Source: Phytophthora hibernalis
Taxonomy: Eukaryota; Oomycota; Peronosporomycetes; Peronosporales; Peronosporaceae
DNA length: 64,000 nucleotides
Direction: 5' to 3'
Assembly (NCBI GenBank): GCA_012656075.1
Contig: JAAKBF010000007.1
Coordinates: 1,178,001 to 1,242,000, forward strand
Notes under the pieces: generated by a model
The model's database searches: none
Told to the model about the DNA's origin: nothing
Seen by the model: the letters and a program-made list of their open reading frames with translations, nothing else
Program-made: the position numbers and the translations under genes
In this document: in pieces, positions 1-11,639 of the stretch
Layout: each line of letters begins with the position of its first letter
Numbering within the stretch: position 1 is the first letter of the stretch

Positions 1-966
1 GTGAGCAGCGACCCTTTTCCTTCTATTGTTGTCGCTGCATTAATCTGCCATCAAATGCCGCTACGTGATGCATGTACTGACTAAATCTGCCGCGTTCGCG
101 ACATCACTGATGCTACTTGTCTTAAACCAACTGAGAGGGTCTCCTGCAAGGCGGCAGACCAGCTACATACAGTCACCGGACCCCGAGGCACTGACCTGGT
201 TAAGCACATTCCAGAAATCTTGCAACTAGTTAAGTACTTCGAAGTACTCAAGTACATGTAAATAGACGTTCTGAATCTCTCTCTCACTGATGCTACTTGT
301 CGGGTATTTCATGAAAGGGGTCTCTGACGATCTCGCGACTCAGTGATGTCAGTGACCGACCTCAACGATCCGAGTAGCATTTCCAACGCTAATTTGTTTT
401 ACTTCCGTGACTTCGATCGCAAGCGCTGGATAGACCACGCGACGCCTAGTGAGGCCAACAGATACATGATCATCTTCTTTCGTGAGGATTCTTGACGCCG
501 CTCCGCCACCGAAGAATACCCAGTAATACGGCAGCCACACCAAGTTGTTGCAGGCGGTTGAGCCACTTGTTCCAGTTCCTGCGGCGGGTGGGTGAGGGTA
601 CCGACACCCACTCTGTCCTCCAGTTTCCGTGGGCACGATCTGGTCCTCAATCACAGGCGTCCTAAATAACAAACAACGAAAGTGAGGTCAAGACTGGTGT
701 ATCTACAGTAGATAACACTTGGCAAACACCACTTACAGATGATTGTACAGACCGTGTCGACTTGATGACTTTCTAATCGCTGAATCCGAAGCCGCATTCC
801 TCGATCCTACGCTGTTGCCGTGCGACGACGATGCTAGGAATGGGCGTGTGTCTCGCACAAAAGACTGCATATCCGACAAGGAATAGTTGCGATTGGACTG
901 GTCAAGCACGAATCATTGACACCACAAGGTTAGACTACATGACAATAATATACCAGCGACAAGTTG
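1..966. other. Gene-poor 5' edge
   Basis: I recognise no gene here. An 18-bp exact direct repeat (tcactgatgctacttgtc) occurs at 104-121 and 284-301, each followed within 20-30 bp by a ggtctc-containing stretch. This suggests an old local duplication of about 50 bp. Minus-strand open frames between 349 and 672 have no recognisable domain. Confidence 0.4.
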
Positions 967-3783
967 CTATTTTGTTACCTTTGTGGCGACCACTTTCAGA
1001 GACTTCAATAGCGCAATGACGTCGGTGTAGTCGTCGACAAAGAATTCTGCTTTGGAGGGCTTTTGCCCTACAGTGCAAGTAAACACTTTGTCTACAACGC
1101 ACAACAAGGTCAGCTGGCATTACCATCTTGATCCATTCAAAATAATAGTTGAGAAACAAAGGAGTACCTTTTGAAATCTCGCTGTGTTCAGCCATTTTCT
1201 TGAGTTCGTCAAACATGAGCTCGTCAGCCACATCATCTCCAATACAGAGGACGAAGTCTGCCGGGTTCCCATCTACGCGCATCTTATTCAGCAAGTGCCC
1301 AACGATTTTTCCCTTGCCTACACCCTCAGGTCGCACTTCGATGTAATCTTTGCCTTGAATGATGTTCAATGGCCAGCCCTTTTGAAACCATAAACCATAT
1401 TTTTGTGTTAGTTCATGAAACAGCAGCGCCCATCTACATGTATCGTAAAATGTTAGCCAAACCTCAAACACACCCTCCAGGTGTTCCTTTAGCTCTGCTG
1501 CTTGTAGTGCTCCAAAATCAAAATCGGACTTGCCGTAACGAAATAGTACAGCACTCCTTCGCAACTCCAGCGACGATCCATTAGTTCGATCAACGTAAAG
1601 CTCTATGATTTTCTCTGCTTTGACGCGCCATTGCTGGTGGCCGCCTTCAGCCTGCAAAATATCGCCGTGTCGTTGCCAAGGCCGCCCAATGCGAGCGTCG
1701 TTGCCTAGTACTGCTGGCCTGATGAAATAACCATGCTCTGCTACAAGCCCCAAGCCCGGTACACCGCCGAACTTCTGGGTAAGGAGGTCACAATTGCATC
1801 CACTTACGATGAAGACGGTGTTTCGAGGGTCTTTGCACAATTGCTCCAGTGTAGCTAGTGCACTCAAGGGTACATCGGGCCACCTTACGCCCATCAGCTT
1901 CGATACATCTGGGGCCAATGTTCGGTAATAATCCAAGAAGATTGCGCGGTTTGTACTGGTGCGATACCCTGGAGCAACTTCTTGGTCTGTTAGTTTCTGG
2001 AACAAGCACAAGATAAGAAACACGCTAATTCAGTTACGTAAAATAGAAGTCTACGGCAATAATACAAGAGATCTTGCAACTTACGCGGAACTGCGCACTG
2101 ACTTCCATCAGACGGAAGTCCAGCCCAAAGCCTGTGCCCATGTACACGAAGGCTTCCTCTTTTTCGTGCGTTCACGATATCCGTGAGCACGCATTTGGCC
2201 CAGCGCCGTGGGGGTTTGCTGCCACAAACTGAAAGTCGCAGTTGCGTCGGTGCTCACGTTCATTTGCCGGCATGTACACGGCATCTCGGAGAGCGTCGAT
2301 TACTTGGTCTAGCTCCCACGGGTTCACGGTCAACGCGCCACTGAGAAGGCGACTACTACCGGAGAATTCGCTCATAATGAGTACACCAGGTGAAGTTCTA
2401 CAGCAGCGACAAACAGACAGAAAACGTTAGTAAAATCAGTGCACTTCTATGCATGCCACCAGCGTACTTGTGTGTGGCGATATACTGAACGGCGTGGTGT
2501 TGAGTCCGTCCCTCAGCACTGTCGTGATCTGTATATCGGCGACGCGCCACAGCGCGACGCGCTCTTTGTACGGGAACTCATCCACCTCTTCATAGTCCAC
2601 CACTTCCCCCTTCGCAAGGTCGCGGTACTTGTTGTTGATAGCCTGCACCGCCAACTCAATCTCCTTTTTGCTCTGCAGGTAGTCAGTCACCCGGCCGCGC
2701 CTGTGAATACCCTTCTGCACCAGTACAGCCTTGCCAATAAAATCCGGACAGCGCGACAGGAATCCATCAAACGCCAGCATCTTAGAAGGGATGCCTTTCA
2801 AGCGCTCAATAGTGTCACAACCCGCCAGAATCTTCTTGTCCCGGTACTTTTGGCGCAGCGCCACCACCCGCTCTCGAACGTCTTCGCTCCCGAGCGTGTC
2901 TTCAATCCGCTGCACGTCAATGGCCATGTGGCTGCACGTCACAGCCACCCTTCGGCCTCCATAGTCAATCCCCAATTGTCCTCTTAAAATGGGCTCATAG
3001 CTCAGTCCCAAAATGCGTCGACACGCCGACATGAAGTGTCTTGCATACTCGAACAAGTGGAACCCAATATGATCCGCATTCAGCATGCCTCTCAGCAGCT
3101 CCTTCCTCATAGACAACGTGCGGAAAACCTCGGACGACGGGAAAGGTACATGAAGGAACAACCCCACATTAGCTGCTCTCATCTTGCGTACAATGTAACT
3201 GGGTGTGAGTAGTAAATGATAGTCTTGCACCCACACAACGTCTCCAGGCTCATAAATCTCGCAGATCTTGTGTGCGAACAGTTGGTTCACATTGGCATAG
3301 GCCTGCCAGGCCACTTTTTGCCAACCAGGGTTCCAGAACTGGGCACTTGGCGTCAACTGCTGCTGGGCGTCCACATCCAGCACCACATCTACAGGACTGT
3401 ACACGTCCACGACGTTGTGGAACGTGGGCCAGAGTGTCTGTTTGCAGTAGTCTTCATAGTAAAGTTTGGCCTCTTCTGCTTCTAGGAACACCGGGTAACA
3501 ATTAAACTCCTGCAGCAGCAACTCCACGTCGTGACGTTCGTCCTCTGCCACGTCCACGTCAGCCACGCGGCCCACGAACTTGATGGTGGCGCGCCCGAGA
3601 TCTCACAGTGGGACAAAGCGTTCTGCGACTCGATCATGCGGTCGCCCGCCCACTCGACTTGCCACTGGGCGGAGTCTGAGCCTTGAAGAGACGGACAGGT
3701 AGGCGGTTGGCGGCGATGATCACGGGCGTGTCGGGTGTCCACACGTCGCTGGGAGCGTCCATAGGACGGGATCGAGACGTCAT
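967..3783 (-). CDS. Trehalose-6-phosphate synthase/phosphatase fusion
   Basis: This is a two-domain enzyme of cytosolic trehalose synthesis. The N-terminal GT20 domain (3783 to about 2180) would join UDP-glucose to glucose-6-phosphate. It shows VIIAANRLPVRL near the start, then FVGRV, WVQDYHLLL, HVPFPSSEVFR and GVLIMSEFSGSSR. The C-terminal HAD-type phosphatase domain (about 1996 to 967) shows FLDYYRTLAP and GDDVADELMF. Three introns fit GT-AG rules and keep the domains aligned: 2398-2467, 1997-2084 and 1092-1167. The stop is at 967-969. The start at 3783 precedes the conserved first strand. At least five single-base frameshifts interrupt the frame, several at homopolymers (near 3690, 3590, 2490, 2215 and 2170), so assembly error is likely. 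The phosphatase motif is degenerate: the second Asp of DxDGT is Tyr, so phosphatase activity is doubtful. Family assignment is secure; exact exon edges around the frameshifts are not. Confidence 0.88.
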
Positions 3784-4228
3784 GGTGTTGCGTTTATGGA
3801 GACTGCAGTTTTCGAAGCTTCAACTAGAGGGAACTGTTGAAGAGGATAAGTGGAGATATTTGGGGATACGATATGAGAGGTGTGGTGAGAGAGGTTGGAG
3901 AGAACTGTGGAATGGAATACGATGTGATATGCTGAGTGTTGCTGCAAAACTAACAACACTGTTGCATATTACGGATACCAGGGCTCCTTACATAGTGGAG
4001 TGAACGTTTTGATCCCAATTGATACCAGCATTTCGATAGTCGAATCCAGCTGCCTGCCACTTCAGCTTGAACACCTTGAAATACATGTACATGCACGAAT
4101 TTTGTAATTGTGGACGGCGGACATTCTCTTACATGTCTTGTTGACAACGTACACCATGATTTTATTTGATTTTTACAATCATAACGGCCAAACTTGGTTG
4201 CGTCGCTTCGCGTCCAATTCAAAGACCG
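3784..4228. promoter_or_regulatory. Shared intergenic region of a divergent gene pair
   Basis: These 445 bp separate the starts of the trehalose synthase gene (-) and the LRR gene (+), so they should hold both promoters. I see no TATA box and no clear match to the oomycete initiator consensus. Assignment rests on gene orientation only. Confidence 0.4.
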
Positions 4229-5752
4229 ATGAGCAAGAAAGCCAAAGCCAAACCCAAGGCTGCGGTCGTTGACGAGAACCTCGTGACGAGGCAGATCGTC
4301 GCCTCCAACTACAGCAAAGCTTGCAAGTGAGGACGTCCTGCATTTTAAAAATGGTCCACTCGCAGGGTCTATGGTTGCTGACTGCTTCGGTATCAGAGCC
4401 ATTGGTGTCCAGGTGAATCCGCACGTGAACGAGCTCTTCCGCGGCAAGGAAGAAGACGGAGACCTCGTAAATGTGAGTGCTGTTGAGCGAAAGCACCCAT
4501 TGAAACCATTGATGATTTACTGCTTGTTGGTGCCAACAGTTCATTCTGGAAGGGAAGATGTCGGGACGCTCGGTCCAGGCGGCGTTCGCGCACTCACAAT
4601 GGCGATCATGATATCCTTTCCACAATTGTTTCGCCGTATCTGCATGTGTTGCTTGAAAGACAGCGAAGTTTCCTTGACGGAATCATCTTCACGGTGTAGG
4701 CCCAGGCATCACGAATGGGCCATACACTCAGCTGCGGTATATCCGCATCTGGAAGCAGGAGATCGGCAACGATGGCACCGCTGCAATTGTAAGCCTGGGC
4801 CAATCATGTATGCTCCACACTCTCACTAACATCGCGTTGCTGATTTCTAGGCGAGCTTACTGCAAGCCACATCAGGAGTGAACATCGCGTACTTGGAGTT
4901 ACTGGACTGCGGTATTGGAGTGGACGGATGCAAGGCACTGGCTGATGTGCTAGCGCAGCAGAAAGCTCCCGGATTGCTCACGCTCAATATCAACTATAAC
5001 CTTGATGTGGGCGATGCAGGCGTGAGCGTTCTTGTCGACGGTCTTTTCACAAACACCGCGCTAAAGGTGCGTGCTGGACGAAGTCGTGACCTCCAGCGCT
5101 GACACAATTGTGTACCTTCATCTGCAGAAACTATATCTTGACTACTGTGCAGTCGGACCGGATGGATGCATCAAGTTAGCGCAGCTTGTAGGGTTACCAA
5201 GCTGTGCGGTTGAGACACTGTCACTGCAGGGAAATACCATAGGAGACGATGGTCTGCTTCACCTCTCACTTGGACTCGCTCGTTCCCATCGGCTGGTCAC
5301 GCTGAATTTGTCCGACAATGGCATCCGCAACGTACGCTTTTCAAGTTTGCAACGATGAATAGCACCAGTGCTGATCTTTCCTGCTGACCCTTGCAGAATA
5401 TTGAGGCGCTCACGGCCTTCCGCGACGGCCTCCTTCGCAGCAAGGCTCTGGCAAACGTTGACTTCACTTTCAACTTGATCGAGTTTGAAGGTGCCAACAT
5501 CTTGTTGCCAGTACTTGCACCGGTACGTCCTGTACCGTCCTGTACTGCTTGCTCATTTTTTCCAGCGAACACGTAGCTGACGCTGCATTGTCTCGCTTAC
5601 AGGAGAATGCGAAGCTGCTTTCCTTCTTGGTTGATGCTTCACTTCCGGGAGACATTTTCAAGCAGCTTAACCGCGCGCGTAAGGCTGAATGCAAAAGAAG
5701 GGTAAGAAAGGAGGCGGCAAGAAAAAGAAGAAGTGAGCAACAACAAAGTTAG
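4229..5752 (+). CDS. Leucine-rich-repeat protein (RNase-inhibitor-like LRRs)
   Basis: A protein of about 350 aa that starts with a Lys/Ala-rich tail (MSKKAKAKPKAA). It then carries RNase-inhibitor-like LRRs such as LNLSDNGI, ELLDCGIGVDGCKAL and LSLQGNTIGDDGLLHL. LRR arrays of this kind bind proteins; no enzyme domain is seen. Six GT-AG introns keep the repeats aligned: 4473-4539, 4636-4699, 4791-4850, 5067-5127, 5332-5396 and 5523-5602. Each following exon starts in register with a repeat. Single-base shifts are needed near 4316 (AAA run), 4552 (GGG run) and 5686 (AA). With the last one corrected the protein ends in a Gly/Lys-rich tail at TGA 5734-5736; uncorrected, it runs to 5752. The partner is unknown. 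The gene is convergent with the kinase gene about 100 bp downstream. Confidence 0.75.
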
Positions 5753-5855
5753 GAGAAAGCGGCGTATACTGCAGCACCACACATTGTAAAACAGCAACAA
5801 ACACTGTTAGCTAAGCAAAAAGCTACTTGCCTCATACCTTACATCCACCCGGGCG

Positions 5856-8735
5856 TCAGTTGGTCCGACACATGACTTTAAATATTGACGATGAACGGAG
5901 TCCCATTGGGGAGGACTCGACAAACGTGTGTGGCGGCGCGTTGATAAGATCCGTAGGTTGCGATTCCTGGATAGTGTCCGTGCGACGTCGCCACTCGGGG
6001 CGCTTTTTCTTGATCTTGGGTGTGCGGGAGCTTCCCATTGAGCGACCGCTGATTGACGAGATAGACGAGCTGGTACTGCCATGAAGAGTACCAACGCTGA
6101 GCGAGCTTGCGCTCGGGTCATTGACACGGCTGCTTGCGCCGAAATAACCACTGTCGTTGACACCCATACTCACCGTACTGCTGGTAGTACTCACACAACT
6201 CAACCGGCTGCTGGCGGCAGTCTCCATCGATCCGTGGCGTGACCGAGAACGTGACTTCTTGGAGCTCTTCTTGGAGCTGCTTGCATCCGATGCACCTAGA
6301 ATGGCAGGAGAGGCAAGCGACTCGAGCGTCGGAACATACGCAAATTCTTCGGCAAAGCTTTCTGCATCTGAATCGGATTCACTGGCGTGGTTTTCATCCA
6401 GAGCTGCGGGTTGGAAATTGCGTCGATCAAAACCTCCGATTGCCCCCATGGCCGTTGGCGAGTCAAGGTACGACGATGACATCGACTGCGAGATCGAGGA
6501 AGACATGGACGTACCAAGCTGACTAACACCAGTAAAGCGCGGTCCTGTCGGATCCCACACTTCTTCGCGTCCAATCCGCTGCAGACTGTTAATAACCTGC
6601 TGAATTGTTGGACGCTCGCGCGGGTCAGCTTGCCAGCACGTCACAATCAGCAGCTTCCAGCGCAGTGGGCATAGGTCCGAGCGAATGTTCGGGCGAACAC
6701 CCTTCAGCACAAAGTCCTCTACCTCGTGATTCCATCGAGTGTTCTCGAATGGTAGAATACCTTCGATCAGTTCCCATAAGATGAGTGCAAGACTGTAGAT
6801 GTCGACCTTGCTCGTGTAAATACGTTCGCCTCGCATGACTTCGGGTGCCATCCAGCGCGTGGTACCCACAAGTCCCGTCATCTCCACCACGGGGATTTTC
6901 GCAGAACTTCTAGGTTTCGTCTGAGATGACTGAAGCTGAGCAGCCGACGATACAATCTCTGAGAAGCGAAGAGTGCCGAAATCCGCAATCTTTGCATGCC
7001 ACGAGTCATCCACCAACACATTAGGAGACTTCAGGTCTCGGTGAATCATGGGCGGGTTTGCGTTGTGCAAATACTGGATGCCATGCGATATGCCAAGCGC
7101 GAGACGCAGCTTTGTTGGCCAATTCAGGTCCTTGACTTCTGGTTGCTGCTGCTTCAACACATCACGCAGCGAACCACGCGCACAATACTCTGAAATGATA
7201 CAGATTGAACCGCGGTAAAAGCCGGCCTCCATGAAAAGCACGATGTTCGGGTGGCACAAGCCTCGCATGACTTCAGCTTCAGCTTGAATCTCGACATTGC
7301 AGGCGTGTTGGAATTCCACAATATCAGCCGCATTCTCCAACGCCGCCAGCACAGCTTTCATCTTCACTGCAACATTAGCTCCCCGCCATTTGCCTAGATA
7401 CACCACTGCCACACCTTCACCAATCTTGTCGCCGATTTCCAGGCCCTTCAGCTCGTGATGAGACGGCGACATCAGTAACATCTGACCAGTGTCTCCTGTG
7501 TGTCCACCCGACATGTTGGCATTTCCCGCGGATCCATTGCCGCCTCCACTCATAAACCGTCGACTTCCGAGTCTGTTCAGTCCATTAGCGTGCTGGCCAT
7601 CAGCTGAATCGTACTGGGCGCGAAGACTGCGACTTGACTTGGCCTGGAAGATCTTGAGACACAGCGTGGGCTTGGTGAGGTAAATGACGGCGTTCACGAA
7701 GGGCCACATGGCCAACACTACAGAGCACGTGTCCATGACAATGCCCACACTGTGCAGTCCCAGCGCCAAGTCCGTGATCACAATCGGTCCCACAAATATG
7801 AAGAACGCCATAGTGTAGGACGCCAGCTTGGACACGACGTACGCGCCTTTCCGTCTCTCCTGGCGTCTCCACCTTCTGGCAAAATTGAGCCAACAGAACG
7901 TAATAGCCAGGAAACAGCACACCGCCATGACCTTCCAGATGATCTTGGCCGCGTTCACGAAGCCCTTGGTCTCGTAGTAGCTCGAGTAGAGCTCCAGTAC
8001 CCAATAGAACACCACGACCATCCAAATAATGGCGTGTGCAATAGCCACGTCGAAGCTCGCGCGGTTGCGGTGCTTGGCAATGTACAGCGCCAAAGTGGCG
8101 ACCCAGCAGAAGCTGGCGACCTGCGAGCACCAGTGCGGGGCCTGCGCCCAGAAAACAAGTTGAAATCCGTCAGCTGCACTAGGCGCCCAGAGCTCCACCG
8201 CCGTCACAACAGCTCCCGATAGTGAGAAGATGAAGTCTGTAAGACACATAACTCTCAGAATCCTGGAAGCCACCGACACTCGTGGTCGGTCGTCGTCGCT
8301 CTCATTGGTGGACAAGTCGGGTCCGCCCACCGGCGCGTACAGTGCGTTCTCCCGTTCGCGCACAAGAGCCGACGCCAGACGGTTGCGACGGAACTCGTCC
8401 GACGAATTGCTTCGTGTACCTGTTGTGTGGCAGCTCTGTCCGCCTGTCGTGGGGACGTCCTCCGATAGATTCAGCAATGCTGGAGGCGTGGGGACGTCAC
8501 CCTCGCAACTGCGTGGGGCTGTGTACCGTCGACGGTCTGCTAACATTGGTGTCTGTAGTTGTCGTCGTGCGCGCACCTGTTTCTTGAGTGCCACGACCTG
8601 CAGCACGTGACGAGAACCCACGAAGGCGCTCATGAGCGTGGACAGCACCTGCGCCACCAACTTGGCGTACAGCAGCGCCACGTTGCCGTAGTCGCTGCTT
8701 ACGATGCTGTCGAAGCTGCCGCTGTCGCTCGACAT
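5856..8735 (-). CDS. Seven-TM (GPCR-like) receptor fused to TKL protein kinase
   Basis: An intact 959-aa frame. Hydrophobic segments near residues 17-50, 158-184, 205-221, 229-250, 262-286, 302-326 and 332-352 fit a seven-helix, cAMP-receptor-like membrane domain. A tyrosine-kinase-like Ser/Thr kinase domain follows at about 432-722, with catalytic Lys458 in VAVK, HRDLKSPN at 565-572, DFG at 585-587 and APE at 630-632. The Ser-rich C-terminus is probably cytosolic and regulatory. Oomycetes are known for GPCR 'bigrams' in which a receptor is joined to a signalling domain, including GPCR-TKL forms, and this matches. Residues 50-155 form a low-complexity loop between TM1 and TM2. The glycine-rich loop is unusual: IGEGVAVVY lacks the usual third glycine. 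The frame has no interruption, unlike the neighbouring genes. The ligand and substrates cannot be read from sequence. Confidence 0.85.
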   Translation of the reverse strand: MSSDSGSFDSIVSSDYGNVALLYAKLVAQVLSTLMSAFVGSRHVLQVVALKKQVRARRQLQTPMLADRRRYTAPRSCEGDVPTPPALLNLSEDVPTTGGQSCHTTGTRSNSSDEFRRNRLASALVRERENALYAPVGGPDLSTNESDDDRPRVSVASRILRVMCLTDFIFSLSGAVVTAVELWAPSAADGFQLVFWAQAPHWCSQVASFCWVATLALYIAKHRNRASFDVAIAHAIIWMVVVFYWVLELYSSYYETKGFVNAAKIIWKVMAVCCFLAITFCWLNFARRWRRQERRKGAYVVSKLASYTMAFFIFVGPIVITDLALGLHSVGIVMDTCSVVLAMWPFVNAVIYLTKPTLCLKIFQAKSSRSLRAQYDSADGQHANGLNRLGSRRFMSGGGNGSAGNANMSGGHTGDTGQMLLMSPSHHELKGLEIGDKIGEGVAVVYLGKWRGANVAVKMKAVLAALENAADIVEFQHACNVEIQAEAEVMRGLCHPNIVLFMEAGFYRGSICIISEYCARGSLRDVLKQQQPEVKDLNWPTKLRLALGISHGIQYLHNANPPMIHRDLKSPNVLVDDSWHAKIADFGTLRFSEIVSSAAQLQSSQTKPRSSAKIPVVEMTGLVGTTRWMAPEVMRGERIYTSKVDIYSLALILWELIEGILPFENTRWNHEVEDFVLKGVRPNIRSDLCPLRWKLLIVTCWQADPRERPTIQQVINSLQRIGREEVWDPTGPRFTGVSQLGTSMSSSISQSMSSSYLDSPTAMGAIGGFDRRNFQPAALDENHASESDSDAESFAEEFAYVPTLESLASPAILGASDASSSKKSSKKSRSRSRHGSMETAASSRLSCVSTTSSTVSMGVNDSGYFGASSRVNDPSASSLSVGTLHGSTSSSISSISGRSMGSSRTPKIKKKRPEWRRRTDTIQESQPTDLINAPPHTFVESSPMGLRSSSIFKVMCRTN

Positions 8736-9255
8736 GACGGAGCTCTTGACCTGACCGGGGCTTTTACCCTACTGGCACAGAACTGACAAGGGCGGGAAGA
8801 GACACTCGACTAAGTACGACTTCGGGCCAGTTGCTACACTTGGGAATTGTATGGGACAAGAAGGATGGGCGAGCTGAACTCGATTCCATGAAGAGATGCT
8901 TTCGAAATTCGAAGTGGCTAAGATGACTGGCACAAGGAGGACTACTTTTAGCAGCTTCTGGCGAACAGGAATATGGTGGAGGTGGGGTGCCTTGGCGACC
9001 CATTTCCATTTAGCGTCGGCCGCTCGACTGAACGATGCTCCGCAGTGCCACTGGATTGACTCAAACGCACCGGCTGGCATGGAGGCATGGAGGAGCGATT
9101 TGCAGTCGTCATCCCCGTCGTTTGCCTGGCAGAGAGCGTAAGCTTTTGGCAGGTGCCTTTGACCAAGAAATTAACTTGCCATTGGCAAGTTGCCAAGTAT
9201 TATTTTTAAATATTATACTTGGAAAGTTATAATAATTTCTATTAATTAAAATAGA
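8736..9255. other. Intergenic, upstream of the kinase gene
   Basis: This stretch should hold the kinase promoter. Short open frames on both strands have no recognisable domain. From about 9180 the sequence becomes AT-rich and enters dispersed-repeat territory. Confidence 0.4.
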
Positions 9256-9880
9256 TTTGCTGGATGAAGATGTCAGCCATCGCAGCAGAATTATTGCCTG
9301 CTCTTGATGCAGACCTTGACATTATAGTCGAAGCGGAAATCAAAAGAGTCACCTGCGTTCTATGCAGTCGAGACGCGTCGATGCTTCTCCTCTTGAACCA
9401 CGGCGTTCTGTAAAAACCAAAAAGAACGACGACGTGTAGAACACTTGCGGACCGTAGCTCATGTATTATGAATACCAGTGGTTTGCGGCCTTGATGTAGA
9501 TGAAGTTACTGCAGATAAGGTGCTATAGGGCTATAATATTTTGTCACCGGTATCTGGATCTCCTTCGAAGGTGGCCATCTCGATAGGTATTGCGACGCCG
9601 CATAGTATAGTACTAATGATTTGAGTCAAATTGGCGTTACTAGCCATCCCTGGTCACGAGGAATGAGCTGGAGACCTTTATGATCATCCGCTGCACCTGG
9701 AAATCTCGGAAAATGCTAGGATGTTTGGTTGCCTAGGAAGATCGGATCGAAAGGTGAGGTGCTTTGATGGCGATGCCGATGAATTGCCGTTTGTCAGTGG
9801 GAAGCTGACCGAGTTGCCGAAAGCTTTGGTCTACGGTAGTCTTTCGTGCGCCAGGACAACCCGCTCGGTGATAATATCAT
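9256..9880 (+). repeat. Dispersed repeat family A, copy 1
   Basis: Positions 9256-9450 closely match 24355-24540 (shared blocks such as gcagaattattgcctgctct). Positions 9440-9480 and 9735-9880 match 26000-26190 in the opposite orientation. Compared with the third copy, this copy has an extra block at about 9487-9735. The family looks like a decayed transposable element. The frame around 9760-9840 resembles an open frame at 49290-49709. Function is unknown. Confidence 0.6.
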
Positions 9881-10283
9881 TTTTAAAAAAATATTAATAT
9901 ATTATGTTCGCTACAGATTTGTCGCCGGAGGTGTGGTCTCTGCTAAATTATGGAATGATTCGTTTTATTCCGTTATTCAGAGCCACTCTGTGTCTCATGA
10001 GGGCAGACAGCTAACAACAAGAAATACAATTTCAACTTCATTGCCAAGTGCGGTAAGGCGTCACGTTTTATTTCTCCACCAGTATCAAGTTTGTTCTCGC
10101 AGTTTGGATGCACGGCAAATTGTTTATCCTACATGCATGATTAACAATTTGTAGCATCAAATCATCATTGAATCGAAAGGGTGGGCGTTCTATTCGAATA
10201 CACAAAATATCCCAAACATCCTAGCATTTTCCGAGATTTCCAGGTGCGGATGATCATAAAGGTCTCCAGCCCATTCCTCGTGA
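9650..10283. repeat. Inverted repeat pair (about 75-bp arms)
   Basis: Positions 9650-9727 recur in reverse orientation at 10208-10283, sharing a block that reads gagacctttatgatcatccg on one arm. The spacer is about 480 bp, AT-rich and without a gene. It may be a foldback element or two inverted copies of one repeat. Confidence 0.6.
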
Positions 10284-10382
10284 CAGTAAGGCAGACTTTG
10301 AGCGATTCCGAAGAACACTTGACTTCCTGACTCGATACGAGATTACACACGTCATTTACCGGAACCTGCTACATGTAGTTCA

Positions 10383-11600
10383 TCACTTGGGAGGTACGTG
10401 ATGCGAATTGCGAGCCACCATGAGACCCAACCGAACACCCCACGCCCGCTCCGGCCATGTATCCTCCGACGGAACAACAAAATTGTCTGGAATCTCTTCC
10501 TCGCCAAAGAGCGCCTTGTAGATCTCCAGCAACGGGACAAAACGATCCTCCCATGCCCGAGCGGAGAACTTGAGATTCAAACCTAGCTCATCCAACAACT
10601 CGGCATCTCGACCAACGCATGAAAAATAGGTTGCTTTGGACCTCATATCGGCGAGAACCATCCCAATTTTCATTGCCCACGCACTTCTGGGCCAAGGGTC
10701 TTCAGACGGAACAACAAACCCACGTGGAATCTTGCAATCCTTGTAAACCTTGACGTACGCTTGAATAGCTGGTACAATCCGCTCTTTCCAAACCGCTTCG
10801 CCACGTTTCCATGCAAACCCAAGCGCTTTCAGACGTTCACTGTCTCGAGCGACCTGCTCCACATACGTTTCACCCATTCGAATGTGTAAAACAGCAACCC
10901 CAAGCGGAATCCCCACGCTTTCTTTGGCCACGGAGCAGAGGACGGTACTTCGAACGAACTTCCAATAATGCAATGACCAAACTCTTGGCGGTACATCTCA
11001 AACGTAGGCAGCAGTTTTCCGACCAACCTCTTTCGGCGATCGACGTCTCAAAGCAGAACTCGAGTTTTCGGAGCTCCTCTTTCGACTTCGCCACCTGAGC
11101 AGCATACATCTTCGAACAACGGATCTTAATTGATGTACTGTAGTACTTCCTAGGCGCACACCCCACGCTGCCCTCGGCCAGGCATCGTCATTTGGGACGA
11201 CAAAACGTATCGGAACGTCCGTGTTGCCGTAGACCTCGGAAAAACGGCGCAACGCCGGCATGAAAATTACGTCCCAATGGTGCTGTCGAATATCTCGCAC
11301 AAAGTCCAAATCCACTAGCTCGCGCGTCATTGTTGGCGAAATTGAATATTCTTCAGTTTCCATCGCAGACAGTTGACAGCCATCCCGAATTTGTACCCCC
11401 AGACCACGGAAGGCCACGTGGTGTCATCCGACGGGACCACAAAACGTTGAGGCACCAGCAGGTCTCCATTCTTGGCCTTGTACGTCCGCAGCGCCTCCAA
11501 CATCTTGGTCTCCCACGGGTTTGTTTTCCTGTGTACATTCTCGCCTCCCCTTGAAGCTGAAGCATCGTACCGGTAGTACGAACGGACTAAAAATTGGGCA
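10383..11600 (-). CDS. HA-repeat protein, copy A
   Basis: This protein is built from about five repeats of 95-105 aa. Each has the signature F-VP--D-WP--aWG-rlG, which resembles the helicase-associated (HA) domain found, often without a helicase, in oomycete proteins. HA repeats are thought to bind nucleic acid; the role here is unknown. The C-terminus HHVPPK-stop (stop at 10383-10385) is shared with copies B and C, which supports it as the true end. Frame changes near 10970, 11100 and 11350 split the gene; some fall at homopolymers. The N-terminal region near 11540-11600 aligns poorly with the other copies and abuts a copia fragment, so the start codon may have been lost. It may be a pseudogene or an error-ridden copy. 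Confidence 0.65.
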
Positions 11601-11639
11601 CAAAATTCGCAAAATGTGCTGTTTATGTGCGGCTCAATT

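Noticed and set aside
4327..4365. 39-nt intron in the LRR gene
   Set aside because: The stretch reads through in frame (SEDVLHFKNGPLAGSM) after one base shift at an A run, so no intron is needed.
7600..8130. 176-codon frame within the kinase gene
   Set aside because: It is out of phase with the intact 959-aa receptor-kinase frame and has no motif.
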